Assembly: GCA_013001755.1 (NCBI GenBank) | Contig: JABDLY010000125.1 | Span: forward strand, 1 to 36,849 | Source of the DNA: Sphingomonadaceae bacterium | GTDB lineage: Bacteria; Pseudomonadota; Alphaproteobacteria; Sphingomonadales; Sphingomonadaceae | DNA length: 36,849 bases | Reading direction: 5' to 3' | Notes under the pieces: model-generated | Database searches by the model: none | What the model saw: only the letters and a program-made list of their open reading frames with translations | What the model was told of the DNA's origin: nothing | Part shown: in pieces, positions 1-8,773 of the stretch | Numbering within the stretch: position 1 is the first letter of the stretch | Layout: every line of letters begins with the position of its first letter | Position numbers and translations under genes: made by a program

Positions 1-131
1 GCCTCGCCCGCCGCGTTCCAGTGGATCGGCAGCTCGGCATCGGCGGGCAGCTGCAAACCAGCATAGAGGCTGGCCACGATAAGCGACAAGATGACGGCGA
101 CCGAAATAAGACCAAGACGATTGCGGGTCAC
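1..131 (-). CDS. SdpI-like / DUF1648 membrane protein, N-terminal fragment
   Basis: Only the first 43 codons are in the window; the rest lies beyond the left edge. The start is a GTG whose bases overlap the stop of the SdpR-like regulator (GTGA), so the two are translationally coupled. Residues about 5-25 form a hydrophobic segment (ISVAVILSLIVASLYAG), followed by LPADAELPIHWNAAGEA, which matches the start of the DUF1648 domain of SdpI-family immunity proteins (pattern LP..iPiHWn..G). In Bacillus subtilis, SdpI is a membrane protein that gives immunity to the SdpC toxin and sequesters the repressor SdpR. Family and operon order fit that model. The function in this organism is inferred, and no SdpC toxin is visible here. 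Confidence 0.75.
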   Translation of the reverse strand, partial: MTRNRLGLISVAVILSLIVASLYAGLQLPADAELPIHWNAAGE

Positions 132-424
132 GAAGACATCTCCCCTGTTTGCGATTCGGATTTCCGGCCCAGCCCGACCCGCGACATGAAGCTCTGCAGC
201 GCCTCTTCGAGTACCGACATATTGACGCTGTAGACCACCGAAGTGCCGATCTGGTCGCTATGGACGAGACCCGCGGCCTTCAACTTGGAAAAATGTCCCG
301 ACATCGTCGCCTTCGAGACGTCGAATGCGTCGGCCAATTCGCCTGCCGTCTTGCTTCCGTCCTTGAGCAATTCGAGAATCGCCCGGCGGGTCGGATGCGA
401 AAGCGCTTCGAACACGCTGCTCAT
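128..424 (-). CDS. SdpR-like ArsR-family autorepressor
   Basis: A 98-residue winged-helix repressor of the ArsR/SdpR group. It opens with VFEALSHPTRRAILELLKDG, the typical first helices of ArsR proteins. The recognition helix is near residues 35-52 (VSKATMSGHFSKLKAAGLV) and a wing follows (SDQIGTSVVYSVN). There are no paired metal-binding cysteines, so it is not a metal sensor. It overlaps the following SdpI-like gene by four bases, as in sdpRI operons. An imperfect 18-bp palindrome lies 18 bases upstream of its start and is the likely self-operator. Expected role: a cytoplasmic repressor of its own operon, released when SdpI binds it at the membrane; that mechanism is known from Bacillus and only inferred here. 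Confidence 0.85.
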   Translation of the reverse strand: MSSVFEALSHPTRRAILELLKDGSKTAGELADAFDVSKATMSGHFSKLKAAGLVHSDQIGTSVVYSVNMSVLEEALQSFMSRVGLGRKSESQTGEMSS

Positions 425-441
425 CTCGCTCGTCCTTATTC

Positions 442-459
442 GTTATTTAGCTAAGTAAC
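442..459. promoter_or_regulatory. Palindromic operator candidate upstream of the sdpR-like gene
   Basis: The 18-bp sequence GTTATTTAG/CTAAGTAAC is an inverted repeat with a single mismatched pair. It lies 18 bases upstream of the regulator start in an AT-rich pocket of otherwise GC-rich DNA. ArsR-family repressors commonly bind such AT-rich dyads over their own promoters. The binding assignment is inference from position and symmetry. Confidence 0.5.
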
Positions 460-508
460 AAAATTTAAGCGAAAAGGCAAGGTTGCGATCGCGCGGCGCC
501 GCAGTGAG

Positions 509-970
509 TCAGTCTTGCAGCTTGTCGGCCAGTGCTGCGGCGCCCGTGCTCACATCGGCCCAGGTTACAGCAAAGCCTTCCACCCCGCCATAATAGGGGT
601 CGGCGACATCTTCGCCCTTGCGGCCTTCGAGATGCTCGAAGAACAGCGAAAGCTCGGCTCTGGCATCCGCAGGCACCATGGCGCGCAGATCCGCCAGGAC
701 CGGGCCATCGAGCGCGACGATATGGTCGAATTTCCCGAAGTCCTGCCGCGTGACCTGCCGCGCGACCTGTTCGCCGATATCGACGCCATTGTCCTTTGCG
801 ATCGCAATCGCGCGCGGATCGGGCGCTTCGCCGATATGCCATCGCCCCGTTCCGGCCGAATCGACGTCGATATCGAGTCCGCGCCTTGCGATCTCGGCGC
901 GCATCGCTCCCTCGGCGAGCGGCGACCGGCAGATATTGCCGAGGCAAACGAACAAGATGGAGGATGGCAT
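509..970 (-). CDS. Low-molecular-weight protein-tyrosine phosphatase
   Basis: A 153-residue cytoplasmic phosphatase. The P-loop appears right after the start (ILFVCLGNICRSPLAEG, the C-x5-R-S signature), and the general-acid aspartate motif is near the C terminus (VADPYYGG, the DPY motif). Length matches the family (about 150-160 residues). The start is placed at the Met of MPSSILFVCLG, because 24 more codons upstream would be unrelated low-complexity sequence. Family members dephosphorylate tyrosines on proteins, including BY-kinases (Wzc/Wzb systems), or act on small phospho-compounds. No BY-kinase is visible here and the nearby capsule is of the ABC-transporter type, so a capsule role is not supported. 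It is divergent from the MFS gene. Confidence 0.9.
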   Translation of the reverse strand: MPSSILFVCLGNICRSPLAEGAMRAEIARRGLDIDVDSAGTGRWHIGEAPDPRAIAIAKDNGVDIGEQVARQVTRQDFGKFDHIVALDGPVLADLRAMVPADARAELSLFFEHLEGRKGEDVADPYYGGVEGFAVTWADVSTGAAALADKLQD

Positions 971-1076
971 GGAGGGACCCGAATCTATTTTTGCTTTTGT
1001 CGAAAGGCTTTTGCCAAAGGCGTACGGGCTGTTACACCCCAAAAAAACGATAAGATAATGGGAGCGGGTGTGGCGT

Positions 1077-2684
1077 ATGACCGATGAGACGAAATCGACC
1101 CAGGGCCTTGCCGAAGGCGCACCCCTCGCCGGAGCAGGCGTGCCGCCCGAAGATCACAAGGCGAGCCCCTATTCCTGGTATGTGCTCAGCGTCCTCGTCC
1201 TCATCTATGTCCTGAACTTCGTCGATCGCAACATCCTCTCGATCCTCGCCGAGGACATCAAGGCCGATCTCGGGCTGCGCGACGACCAGATCGGCTTTCT
1301 CTACGGCACGGCGTTCGGCGTATTCTACGCGCTGTTCGGCATCCCGCTCGGCAAGCTCGCCGATAGCTGGCATCGCGTCCGGCTGATGACGCTCGGTCTG
1401 ACGATCTGGTCGGCATTCACGGCGGCGTCGGGCTTTGCGAAGAATTTCCTCATGCTCGGGGCCGCGCGGATCGGCGTCGGCATCGGCGAAGCGACCGCCA
1501 GCCCGAGCGCCTATTCGCTGATCTCCGACTGGTTCCCCAAGAAGATGCGCGCGACCGCACTCGCGATATATTCTTCCGGGCTTTATATCGGCGGCGGCGT
1601 CTCGCTGCTGATCGGCGGCAAGATCGTCGAATGGTGGAACGCGGCCTATCCCGGCGAAGCGCCGTTGGGCCTTGCCGGATGGCAGGCAGCGTTCATCATC
1701 GTCGGGCTGCCCGGCCTGCTCCTCGCCGTCCTCGTCTTCACCTTGCGCGAACCGCTGCGCGGACAAAGCGAAGGCATCGTCACACCGCCGCCGAAAGACC
1801 CGTTTCGCGGGTTCTTCCGCGAGCTTGTCGCAGTCATTCCGCCTTTCACGCTGATCGGCGCGGCGCAGGCCGGAGAGCGCGGCATTGCCCTGAATCTGGC
1901 AGGCGCGGCGGTCATCGGGGCGATTGTCTCCGGGATGGCAATCTTCACCCAAAATTATGTGCAATGGGGCGCGATCGGGATCGGCTATTACGCCATCTTC
2001 TCCTGGGCGACGACGCTCAAGCGCCGCGATCCGCCGGCATTCAAGCTGATCTGGGGCACGCCGGCCTTTCTCTGCACGATCCTCGGCTACGGCATGGTCG
2101 CCTTCATGTCCTATGCCGCATCCTTCTGGGCGGCGCCCTATGCGATCCGCATTCTCGAGGAAGCGCCGGGAACGGCGGGCTGGTGGATCGGTGGCCCGGG
2201 TGCTGTCGCGGGTTTCCTCGGCGTGATCCTGGGCGGCCGCATCGCCGACTGGTTGCGGCAGCGCAATCCCGCCGGGCGGCTGATCACCGTCGCCTTCGGG
2301 CTGGTTGCCGCCGCGCCGCCGCTCTTCGTGATGTTCACGACCAACGACACGACGACCTTCTATATCGCGGCGTTCCTGCAATCGTTCTTCGGCAGCTCGG
2401 CGCTCGGCGGCGCGGCGGCGACGACGCAGGATCTGGTTCTGCCGAGAATGCGCGGCACGGCGACGGCGACCTTCTTCCTCTCGACGACGCTCGTCGGGCT
2501 GGCGCTGGGGCCCTATATGGCCGGGCAGGTTTCGACGATGACCGACAGCCTGTCGACCGGCGGGCTCAGCCTGCTGATCGCCGTACCGATCGGCGTCACC
2601 CTGCTCTTCTTCGCCTATCGTTCGCTGACTCAAGCCGAAGCGACGGTCCTCGAACGCGCGCGCGAAGCCGGCGAAGTGATATAG
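1077..2684 (+). CDS. Spinster-like MFS transporter
   Basis: A 535-residue inner-membrane transporter. The first helix reads WYVLSVLVLIYVLNFVDRNILSI, with the D-R pair typical of Spinster-like MFS proteins. The cytoplasmic loop 2-3 motif follows (GIPLGKLADSWHRVRLM), then GIGEATASPSAYSLISDWFPKKMRA, another subgroup hallmark. A second half with further helices ends near residue 515. It is longer than the 430-450 residues usual for the group, with extra hydrophobic segments in the middle (about 270-330) suggesting two additional helices. The ATG at 1077 follows GGAG at 1061; a GTG at 1068 is a possible alternative. The substrate cannot be read from sequence; bacterial relatives occur near genes for lipid-like or aromatic compounds. 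Confidence 0.85.
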   Translation: MTDETKSTQGLAEGAPLAGAGVPPEDHKASPYSWYVLSVLVLIYVLNFVDRNILSILAEDIKADLGLRDDQIGFLYGTAFGVFYALFGIPLGKLADSWHRVRLMTLGLTIWSAFTAASGFAKNFLMLGAARIGVGIGEATASPSAYSLISDWFPKKMRATALAIYSSGLYIGGGVSLLIGGKIVEWWNAAYPGEAPLGLAGWQAAFIIVGLPGLLLAVLVFTLREPLRGQSEGIVTPPPKDPFRGFFRELVAVIPPFTLIGAAQAGERGIALNLAGAAVIGAIVSGMAIFTQNYVQWGAIGIGYYAIFSWATTLKRRDPPAFKLIWGTPAFLCTILGYGMVAFMSYAASFWAAPYAIRILEEAPGTAGWWIGGPGAVAGFLGVILGGRIADWLRQRNPAGRLITVAFGLVAAAPPLFVMFTTNDTTTFYIAAFLQSFFGSSALGGAAATTQDLVLPRMRGTATATFFLSTTLVGLALGPYMAGQVSTMTDSLSTGGLSLLIAVPIGVTLLFFAYRSLTQAEATVLERAREAGEVI

Positions 2685-2723
2685 GACCGCCGAACCTGAG
2701 CGTGATTATATCAAGTTGAGTGA

Positions 2724-2818
2724 TCGTCATTGCGAGCGAAGCGAAGCAATCCAGGGCGGCAGGCGACAGCGGTTGCCGCTCTGGATTGCCGCGTCGCCTT
2801 CGGCTCCTCGCAATGATG
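2724..2818. repeat. REP-like fold-back element, family A copy 1
   Basis: The left arm begins GTCATTGCGAGCGAAGCGAAG and the right arm ends CTCCTCGCAATGA, so the ends are complementary; an inner pair (CCAG...CTGG flanking GCGG) also pairs. The whole ~95 bp can fold into one long hairpin between the convergent MFS and SOD genes. Two related copies occur at 23548-23641 and 28332-28443. Confidence 0.75.
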
Positions 2819-2839
2819 GTTCTCGGACAGCCGGTCGCG

Positions 2840-3379
2840 CTAGTAACCCGCCGGTTCCACCACTCCGCAGGCAATACGCTCGCCCGCCGCGCCCGAAGGC
2901 TGGCTGCGATAATCGTCGGGCAGCGCATGAATGACGACCGCCGCGCCATCCTCGTCGAGCAGCGCCGTGCGCCCGCCCGAAACGCGCGCGCCCTCGATAG
3001 TGAGCTCGATCAGCCCCTCGCCCGCTTGGCCGATCACGAGGTTGGGCATGTCGCCCATATGCTGGCCGCCCGGGCTTTCGCGACCGTGTTCGCGATCAAG
3101 CGGATTCCAATGGCCCGCCGCGCTCGAAAAATCATACGCGTCGCAATTGCCGGTTTCGTGAATATGCACCGCGTGAACGCCCGGCGTCAGCCCATAGGCG
3201 CGGATGGTGACGCCGATGCCGTCATCGTTTTCCATCAGATCGGCGTCGGCGCTCTGCGTGCCGCCGCTATCGAACAGCGCGGCGCTGGCGCGAGTGAAGT
3301 CAGCCGATGGCTGCGAAGACGGTGTGGTGGCGCATGCGGCGAGCGCTCCGGCGGCGGCTATGATCGTGAAATGGCGCAT
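2840..3379 (-). CDS. sodC: Cu/Zn superoxide dismutase, lipoprotein type
   Basis: A 179-residue periplasmic or membrane-anchored superoxide dismutase that converts superoxide to peroxide and oxygen. The start is at MRHFTIIAAAGALAACATT, a lipoprotein signal with lipobox LAAC, so the mature protein begins at Cys-16. The metal ligands are all present: H-x-H in VHAVHIHETGNC, the bridging His in AAGHWNP, further His in DREHGR and GGQHMGDMPN (with its Asp), and the last copper His in AVVIHALPDDY. The disulfide cysteines (NCD and IACGV) are present too. The length is usual for bacterial SodC. The gene is divergent from the nucleotide-sugar dehydrogenase and stands alone. A TATATA box occurs about 25 bases upstream of its start. 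Confidence 0.92.
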   Translation of the reverse strand: MRHFTIIAAAGALAACATTPSSQPSADFTRASAALFDSGGTQSADADLMENDDGIGVTIRAYGLTPGVHAVHIHETGNCDAYDFSSAAGHWNPLDREHGRESPGGQHMGDMPNLVIGQAGEGLIELTIEGARVSGGRTALLDEDGAAVVIHALPDDYRSQPSGAAGERIACGVVEPAGY

Positions 3380-3458
3380 GAAAGACTTCCCCTCTGTTCC
3401 GTCTGTATATAACGGGCCAATCATCTATTCGTTGCATAATCCAGAGGAAGTTTGCCGA

Positions 3459-4736
3459 ATGCAACTTGGGAAAGACGCGAAAATCGTGGTGGTGGGGCTG
3501 GGTTATGTCGGCCTGCCGCTTGCCATCGTCCTCGCCCGCCATTTCGATGTGACGGGATTCGACGTCGATGAGGCGCGCGTTGGCGAGCTTCGCAAAGGAA
3601 ATGACCGTACGGGCGAGGTCGCCCCTGACGCGCTGCGCGAGACATCATTGGGATTGACGGCCGAAGCTTCGCAAGTGAGCGGCGCCGATTTCTATATCGT
3701 TGCCGTGCCGACGCCGGTGGACGGGGACAACAAACCCGAACTCGACGGTCTGTTGGCCGCAACCCGAACTGTGGCGTCGCTGATCGATCCGGCGAAACGG
3801 CCGATCATCGTCTATGAGTCGACCGTATATCCCGGCGTGACCGAGGATATTTGCGGGCCTGAACTCGAAAAAGCGGCCGGCCTCAAGCGCGGCGAGGATT
3901 TTTTCCTCGGCTATTCGCCCGAGCGCATCAATCCCGGCGACCGCAAACATACGATCGACAAGATCGTCAAAGTCGTCGCCGGGGAAAACGCCGAAGTGAC
4001 CGACCGGCTCGCCGAGCTCTACGGCACGATTACCGAGGCTGGCGCGTTCAAGGCCGCATCGATCAAGGCCGCCGAGGCCGCCAAGGTCATCGAAAATGCG
4101 CAGCGCGATATCAACATCGCCTTTATGAACGAAATCGCCCGCGTCTTCGCCCCGCTCGGCCTGTCGACCTGGGACGTGCTCGACGCCGCGCAGACCAAAT
4201 GGAATTTCCTGCCCTTCACGCCCGGCCTTGTCGGCGGGCACTGTATCGGCGTCGATCCCTATTATCTCGCGCATTGCGCCGAACAGCTCGGCCATGATCC
4301 ACAAGTCATCCTCGCCGGGCGCTCTATCAATGACGATATGGGAGGATGGGTCGCCGGAGAACTCCACAGCAGGCGCGGCGGCAAGCTGGGCCGCGTTCTC
4401 GTGCTCGGGTTGACCTTCAAGGAGGATGTCCCCGACCTGCGTAATTCTCGGGTCGTCGATGTGATCGCAAAATTGCACGATCTCGGACATCAGGTGGACG
4501 TCCACGATCCGCTCGCCGATCCGGGCGAAGCGAAATCGGAATATGGTCTGGACCTACTCAGCGGCGCGCCGTCGGGCGCCTATGACATCGTCTTCGCCGC
4601 CGTGCCGCACCGGCAATATCGCGATATGAGCGACGAATCGATATTGACGCTTGTCGCCCCCGGCGGGCTGGTCGCCGACCTCAAGGGGATGTGGCGCGGG
4701 CGCGATTTCGGCGATGCGGAGCGCTGGACGCTCTAG
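3459..4736 (+). CDS. Nucleotide-sugar 6-dehydrogenase, WbpO/TviB-like
   Basis: A 425-residue cytoplasmic enzyme of the UDP-glucose/GDP-mannose dehydrogenase superfamily. The N-terminal NAD-binding motif is VVVGLGYVGLPLA. The middle domain carries YESTVYPGVTED and YSPERINPGD, and the catalytic cysteine is in GGHCIGVDPYYL. These variants (VGGHCIGVDPYYL, YSPERINPGD) are characteristic of the WbpO/TviB/WbpA branch, which oxidises UDP-N-acetylhexosamines to uronic acids. The closest reading is UDP-GalNAc or UDP-GlcNAc 6-dehydrogenase, supplying an aminouronic acid for the capsule. The start at ATG 3459 is preceded by AGAGGAAG; the reading frame is open upstream but there overlaps the SOD gene on the other strand. 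It converges with kdsB, and the two genes share the CTAG at 4733-4736 as their stops. Confidence 0.88.
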   Translation: MQLGKDAKIVVVGLGYVGLPLAIVLARHFDVTGFDVDEARVGELRKGNDRTGEVAPDALRETSLGLTAEASQVSGADFYIVAVPTPVDGDNKPELDGLLAATRTVASLIDPAKRPIIVYESTVYPGVTEDICGPELEKAAGLKRGEDFFLGYSPERINPGDRKHTIDKIVKVVAGENAEVTDRLAELYGTITEAGAFKAASIKAAEAAKVIENAQRDINIAFMNEIARVFAPLGLSTWDVLDAAQTKWNFLPFTPGLVGGHCIGVDPYYLAHCAEQLGHDPQVILAGRSINDDMGGWVAGELHSRRGGKLGRVLVLGLTFKEDVPDLRNSRVVDVIAKLHDLGHQVDVHDPLADPGEAKSEYGLDLLSGAPSGAYDIVFAAVPHRQYRDMSDESILTLVAPGGLVADLKGMWRGRDFGDAERWTL

Positions 4737-5458
4737 CCTTTCATCAAGGCTTCGACGCGCGCGATATCCTCGGGCACATCGACACCCGGTCCGCTCGGCT
4801 CGGTCTCGATCAGGCGGATCGGAATCCCGGCGCTCAGGAAGCGTAGCTGTTCGAGCGCTTCGGCGCGTTCTTCGGTCGGCACGGGGAGATCGGGAAAACG
4901 CAGCAATGTCTCACGGCGATAGGCGTAAACGCCGATATGCTGGCGATAGCGCGCCGATGCCGCCGCGCGCGGATGCGGTATCGCGGCGCGGCTGAAATAA
5001 AGCGCATCGCCCGCCGCATCGCAAACGACCTTTACGCGGTTCGGATTGGCGGCTTCTTCGGCGGTGATCGGATGGCAAAGGCTGGCGACTTCGATGCCGT
5101 CATCGCCCACCATCAGCGCCGCGAGGTTTTCGAGATCGCTTGATCGAACGAGCGGCTCGTCGCCCTGGACATTGATGATTACATCGGCGCGCAGATCCTG
5201 CGCCACCTCGGCCAGCCGGTCGCTACCGCTCTCATGATCCTTGCGCGTCTTGATCGCCTGCGCTCCAAAGGAGGCGGCGGCAGCGGCAATGCGATCGCTG
5301 TCGGTGGCGATGATCACCTCGTGCACGCCGCGCGCCGCGCTCGCCTTTTCCCAGACATGCTGGATCATCGGCTGTCCGGCGATCTCGGCAAGCGGCTTGC
5401 CGGGAAAGCGCGTCGACTCCCAGCGCGCCGGAATGATCGCGACCGTTTTCATCGCCAA
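4733..5458 (-). CDS. kdsB: 3-deoxy-manno-octulosonate cytidylyltransferase (CMP-Kdo synthetase)
   Basis: A 241-residue cytoplasmic enzyme joining CTP and Kdo to give CMP-Kdo, the activated donor used by Kdo transferases. The signature nucleotide-binding start is AIIPARWESTRFPGKPL, followed by ATDSDRI, the H-E-S-G-S-D-R motif (residues about 75-81) and VINVQGDEPL. PHPRA and the C-terminal GPGVDVPEDI segment are also typical. It is the last gene of the kdsD-kdsA-kdsB run, four bases after kdsA. Here its product probably feeds the capsule Kdo linker, since KpsS is encoded next door. It could equally serve lipopolysaccharide if the organism makes any. Confidence 0.95.
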   Translation of the reverse strand: MAMKTVAIIPARWESTRFPGKPLAEIAGQPMIQHVWEKASAARGVHEVIIATDSDRIAAAAASFGAQAIKTRKDHESGSDRLAEVAQDLRADVIINVQGDEPLVRSSDLENLAALMVGDDGIEVASLCHPITAEEAANPNRVKVVCDAAGDALYFSRAAIPHPRAAASARYRQHIGVYAYRRETLLRFPDLPVPTEERAEALEQLRFLSAGIPIRLIETEPSGPGVDVPEDIARVEALMKG

Positions 5459-5462
5459 GCCG

Positions 5463-6293
5463 CTATCGTGGCCGCGAAATGGCGTCGATAGCTTTCAGCT
5501 CGGCGAGAAGTTCGGGGAGCCATTCGAAGGGCAGCATATTGGGGCCGTCGCACGGTGCGTTGTTGGGATCGGGATGGCTTTCCATGAAAACGCCCGATAC
5601 CGCGCCCGTCGCCACCGCCGCGCGTGCCAGCGCCGGCGCATATTGGCGTTCGCCGCCGCTGCTCTCGCCCTTGGCGCCGGGCAGCTGGACCGAATGGGTT
5701 GCATCGAAGACGACCGGGCAGCTCGTCGCCTCTTTCATGATCGCGAGACCCCGCATATCGACGACGAGATTGCCATAGCCAAAGCTGGTGCCGCGCTCGC
5801 AAACGAACAACTCGGACTTCGCACCCGCCTCGTCGGCTGCCGCGCGCGCTTTTTCGGTGACCTTCGCCATGTCCCAAGGCGCCAGAAACTGGCCCTTTTT
5901 GATGTTCACGGGCGTCCCTGTCCGCGCCACGGCAGCGATAAAATCGCTCTGGCGACAGAGAAAGGCGGGCGTCTGCAGCATATCCACCGCTTGCGCCGCC
6001 GGCGCGGCCTGATCGGCCGTGTGGACATCGGTAACGACCGATATGCCGAGCGTTTCGCGAATTTCGGCAAGGATTTCGAGTCCCTTGTCCATGCCGACGC
6101 CACGAAAGCTCGACACCGAAGTCCGGTTCGCCTTGTCGAACGAGGATTTGTAGACGAACCCGATACCGGCGGCGGCGAAAATCCCGCGCAACTCTTCGGC
6201 AGTCTCCAGCGCAAAGGCGCGCGATTCGATGGCGCACGGCCCGGCAATCACGAACAGCCCGCCCTGTTGCCAGGGCAGCGCGGCGTCAGTCAT
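5463..6293 (-). CDS. kdsA: 3-deoxy-8-phosphooctulonate synthase (Kdo-8-P synthase)
   Basis: A 276-residue class I DAHP-synthase-fold enzyme that condenses phosphoenolpyruvate with arabinose-5-phosphate. Key segments are [13 protein letters not shown] at the N terminus, [43 protein letters not shown] and [13 protein letters not shown]. Cys-20 in GPCAIES stands where metal-dependent KdsA enzymes carry the metal-ligand cysteine; metal-independent enzymes such as that of E. coli have Asn. This one is therefore predicted to be metal-dependent. The start codon overlaps the end of kdsD by eight bases (ATGACTGA) and kdsB follows four bases after its stop, so the three genes are one operon. Confidence 0.95.
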   Translation of the reverse strand: MTDAALPWQQGGLFVIAGPCAIESRAFALETAEELRGIFAAAGIGFVYKSSFDKANRTSVSSFRGVGMDKGLEILAEIRETLGISVVTDVHTADQAAPAAQAVDMLQTPAFLCRQSDFIAAVARTGTPVNIKKGQFLAPWDMAKVTEKARAAADEAGAKSELFVCERGTSFGYGNLVVDMRGLAIMKEATSCPVVFDATHSVQLPGAKGESSGGERQYAPALARAAVATGAVSGVFMESHPDPNNAPCDGPNMLPFEWLPELLAELKAIDAISRPR

Positions 6294-7269
6294 GGATCTG
6301 GATGACTCCCAGCACCTGTTTGGCGGGATCGGCGACGACGAGCGCGGTCACCTTTTCATCGTGCATCATGAGGTCGGCGTCATAGAGCGTTGCATCGGGG
6401 CCGATCGTCAGCGGAGCGGGCGTCATGATATCCTGCGCGCACAGCCCGCTGATCTCTTCGGCCCGTTCGAGTCCGCGCCGCAAATCGCCGTCGGTCGTGA
6501 TTCCCGCAAGCTTCTGCCCGGTCATCACGAGCACCAGGCCCAAGCCGCCGTCGGACATGGTCGACAACATGTCCTTGAGCGGCGTGTCGGGCGCGCATAT
6601 CGGCAGGTCGGTCTTGTGCATCGCATCGCGCACGAGCGTCTTGAGCCTCTTGCCGAGTTTGCCGCCCGGATGATAGATAGCGAAATCCGACGCCTGGAAG
6701 CCGCGCGCTTCGCACAGCGCAATCGCCAGCGCGTCGCCCATCGCCATCTGCACCAGCGTCGATGTCGTCGGCGCCAGATTGTGGAGACAGGCTTCGCGTT
6801 CGATCGAAGCGTCGAGCGTAATGTCAGCCTGGTTGGCAAGCGTCGATTGGAGGTTGCCGGTGATCGCGATTATCGGAACGCCAAGGCTGCGCAGATAGGG
6901 CACAAGGCCGAGCACTTCCTGCGTCTCGCCGCTGGCGGAAATCAGGATCGCTACATTGCTCTGCGCGATCATACCGAGATCGCCATGCGCCGCATCGGCG
7001 CTGTGGACGAACAGGCTCGGCGTACCGAGCGAAGCGAGCGTGGCGCTGATCTTGCGGGCGACCAGGCCGGACTTGCCGATACCCGATACGACGACCCGGT
7101 CGTTGTGCGACAGAATCATGTCGACCGCGCGATCAAATCTTTCGTCGATTCGTTCAGCGAGTTGCGCAACGGCCGCTGCATTTATCGCCAGCGCATGTGC
7201 CGCAACACGGCGCGGCGTCGTCGGTTGCGCCTGCGGGTCAAGCCGCGGCCGCACGTTGGATTCAGTCAT
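6286..7269 (-). CDS. kdsD: Arabinose-5-phosphate isomerase, SIS plus two CBS domains
   Basis: A 327-residue cytoplasmic isomerase interconverting ribulose-5-phosphate and arabinose-5-phosphate, the first committed step to Kdo. The SIS domain covers about residues 30-190, with [22 protein letters not shown], the [10 protein letters not shown] phosphosugar loop and [20 protein letters not shown], including the catalytic-region PTTST motif. Two CBS repeats cover about 205-327. The length matches KdsD/KpsF (about 325). It could be named kpsF because of its capsule neighbourhood; the sequence does not separate the two. It is first in the kdsD-kdsA-kdsB operon and divergent from kpsS, with 153 bases of AT-richer DNA between them that must hold both promoters. 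Confidence 0.93.
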   Translation of the reverse strand: MTESNVRPRLDPQAQPTTPRRVAAHALAINAAAVAQLAERIDERFDRAVDMILSHNDRVVVSGIGKSGLVARKISATLASLGTPSLFVHSADAAHGDLGMIAQSNVAILISASGETQEVLGLVPYLRSLGVPIIAITGNLQSTLANQADITLDASIEREACLHNLAPTTSTLVQMAMGDALAIALCEARGFQASDFAIYHPGGKLGKRLKTLVRDAMHKTDLPICAPDTPLKDMLSTMSDGGLGLVLVMTGQKLAGITTDGDLRRGLERAEEISGLCAQDIMTPAPLTIGPDATLYDADLMMHDEKVTALVVADPAKQVLGVIQIHD

Positions 7270-7422
7270 CGGGCCCCTTTCGAAAGGCAGAAATGAGACA
7301 TTTTCGTCACAAAATCCAGACCGGCTGGGATTTTTCCATAATTTTTAACGCCGAAGCGTGACTTTTCCTTCGCATAACAATAACAAACGGCGAAACGGGG
7401 CGCGTAACGGGAGTGACAATTG

Positions 7423-8754
7423 ATGGCAAGCAAATTGCCGCCTGCGCATCTTGTTGAAAACCCCGCAGCTGAAAATCTAACGGAAATTCACCCGCAGCGG
7501 ACGTTGCCTGAAATTCCGGGCGACGCCCCCTATTGCTTTCGCGGCCGCAAAATCCTGATGCTACAGGGCCCGGTCGGCCCGTTTTTCAACCGGCTCGCAA
7601 AGGATCTGCGCTGGGCTGGCGCCAATGTCCACAAGGTCAATTTCAACGGTGGCGACTGGTTTTATTTTCCGCGCGATGCGACGGGCTTTACCGATGACAT
7701 CGCCGCCTTTCCGGCTTTTCTCGAGCGCATTTGCGACGAGAAGCGCATCGATACGATTATGCTGTTCGGCGATTGTCGCGATATGCACAGGATCGCGAGC
7801 AACCATGCCGAAGCGCGCGATATCGAAGTCTATGTTTTCGAAGAGGGCTATATTCGCCCCGATTATATCACGATGGAAAAACACGGCGTGAACGGTCGCA
7901 GCGCGATGCCACGCGCCGGCATTTTCTATCTCAACACTCCGGCGCCCGACCCTTTGCCGCCAGCCGAAATCGGCCAGACATTCTGGCGAACGGCCGGCTG
8001 GGCCTTCACCTATTATTTCTGGTCGATCGTCCTGTGGCCGCTCTTCGCCCGCTACCGCCATCACCGGACGCTGAGCTGGTTCGACGGGCTTCGCTGGGTC
8101 CGGGGCAGTTTTCGGAAAAGCTGGTATCAATGGAAGGAAGCGGGGGTCATCGAACGGCTGACGCGCGACGACCATCCACGCTTCTTCCTCGTACCGCTAC
8201 AGGTGCACAATGACGCCCAGGTAGGCGTCCATTCGGTGTTCGACGATATCGAAGAGTTCATACGCGATGTCACCGCGTCCTTCGCCGCCCATGCGCCCGA
8301 CGACATTCATCTCGTCATCAAACATCATCCGGTCGATCGGCCCTATACCGATTATTCGACATTGATTCGCAATTTGCGCGAGCAAACCGGGCTTGGCGAA
8401 CGGCTAATCTACGTCCACGACCCCCATCTGCCGACGTTGATCGGCAAGGCCGAGGGCATTGTCACGATCAACAGCACCACGGGCCTTTCGGCGATCCATC
8501 ACGGCAAGCCGACGCTCGCGCTCGGCAATGCGGTCTATCGGATCGACGGCCTTACGGCGACGGTTTCGCTCGACCGGTTCTGGACCAGCGCCAAGGATTT
8601 TCCTGTCCATGCCGACCTCTACAGGAACTACCGGCACCAGTTGATTCACCGAACCCAGCTCAATGGCAATTTCTACAAACGCCTGAAAATACCGGGCAGC
8701 ATGGCCGGTATAGATTGGTCACGAGGCGAATTCGCCGACAGCAAAGACGCCTGA
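7423..8754 (+). CDS. kpsS: Capsule Kdo transferase / export protein KpsS
   Basis: A 443-residue protein of the KpsS/KpsC capsule family (Capsule_synth). In group-2 capsules, KpsC and KpsS are beta-Kdo transferases that build the short poly-Kdo linker on lyso-phosphatidylglycerol at the inner face of the inner membrane. Family features are MLQGPVGPFFNRLAKDL near residue 49, the ...KVNFNGGDWFYFPRDA segment, VFEEGYIRPDYIT, KHHPVDR and the GIVTINSTTGLSAIHHGKPTLALG block near the C terminus. The E. coli protein is about 390 residues; this one has a slightly longer N-terminal tail. The ATG at 7423 follows GGGAG; a TTG directly before it is ignored. It faces kpsD tail to tail with 19 bases between. 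Confidence 0.9.
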   Translation: MASKLPPAHLVENPAAENLTEIHPQRTLPEIPGDAPYCFRGRKILMLQGPVGPFFNRLAKDLRWAGANVHKVNFNGGDWFYFPRDATGFTDDIAAFPAFLERICDEKRIDTIMLFGDCRDMHRIASNHAEARDIEVYVFEEGYIRPDYITMEKHGVNGRSAMPRAGIFYLNTPAPDPLPPAEIGQTFWRTAGWAFTYYFWSIVLWPLFARYRHHRTLSWFDGLRWVRGSFRKSWYQWKEAGVIERLTRDDHPRFFLVPLQVHNDAQVGVHSVFDDIEEFIRDVTASFAAHAPDDIHLVIKHHPVDRPYTDYSTLIRNLREQTGLGERLIYVHDPHLPTLIGKAEGIVTINSTTGLSAIHHGKPTLALGNAVYRIDGLTATVSLDRFWTSAKDFPVHADLYRNYRHQLIHRTQLNGNFYKRLKIPGSMAGIDWSRGEFADSKDA

Positions 8755-8773
8755 GCCGGACTTTACCCTGCGC

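Noticed and set aside
1032-2633. 533-codon open frame on the minus strand opposite the MFS gene
   Set aside because: Its translation is mostly Arg, Glu, Asp and Gly without any fold or motif, and it is the antisense shadow of a clear transporter gene in GC-rich DNA.
7423-8754. KpsC as an alternative name for the capsule protein
   Set aside because: KpsC has two transferase modules and about 675 residues; this protein has one module and 443 residues, so KpsS fits better.
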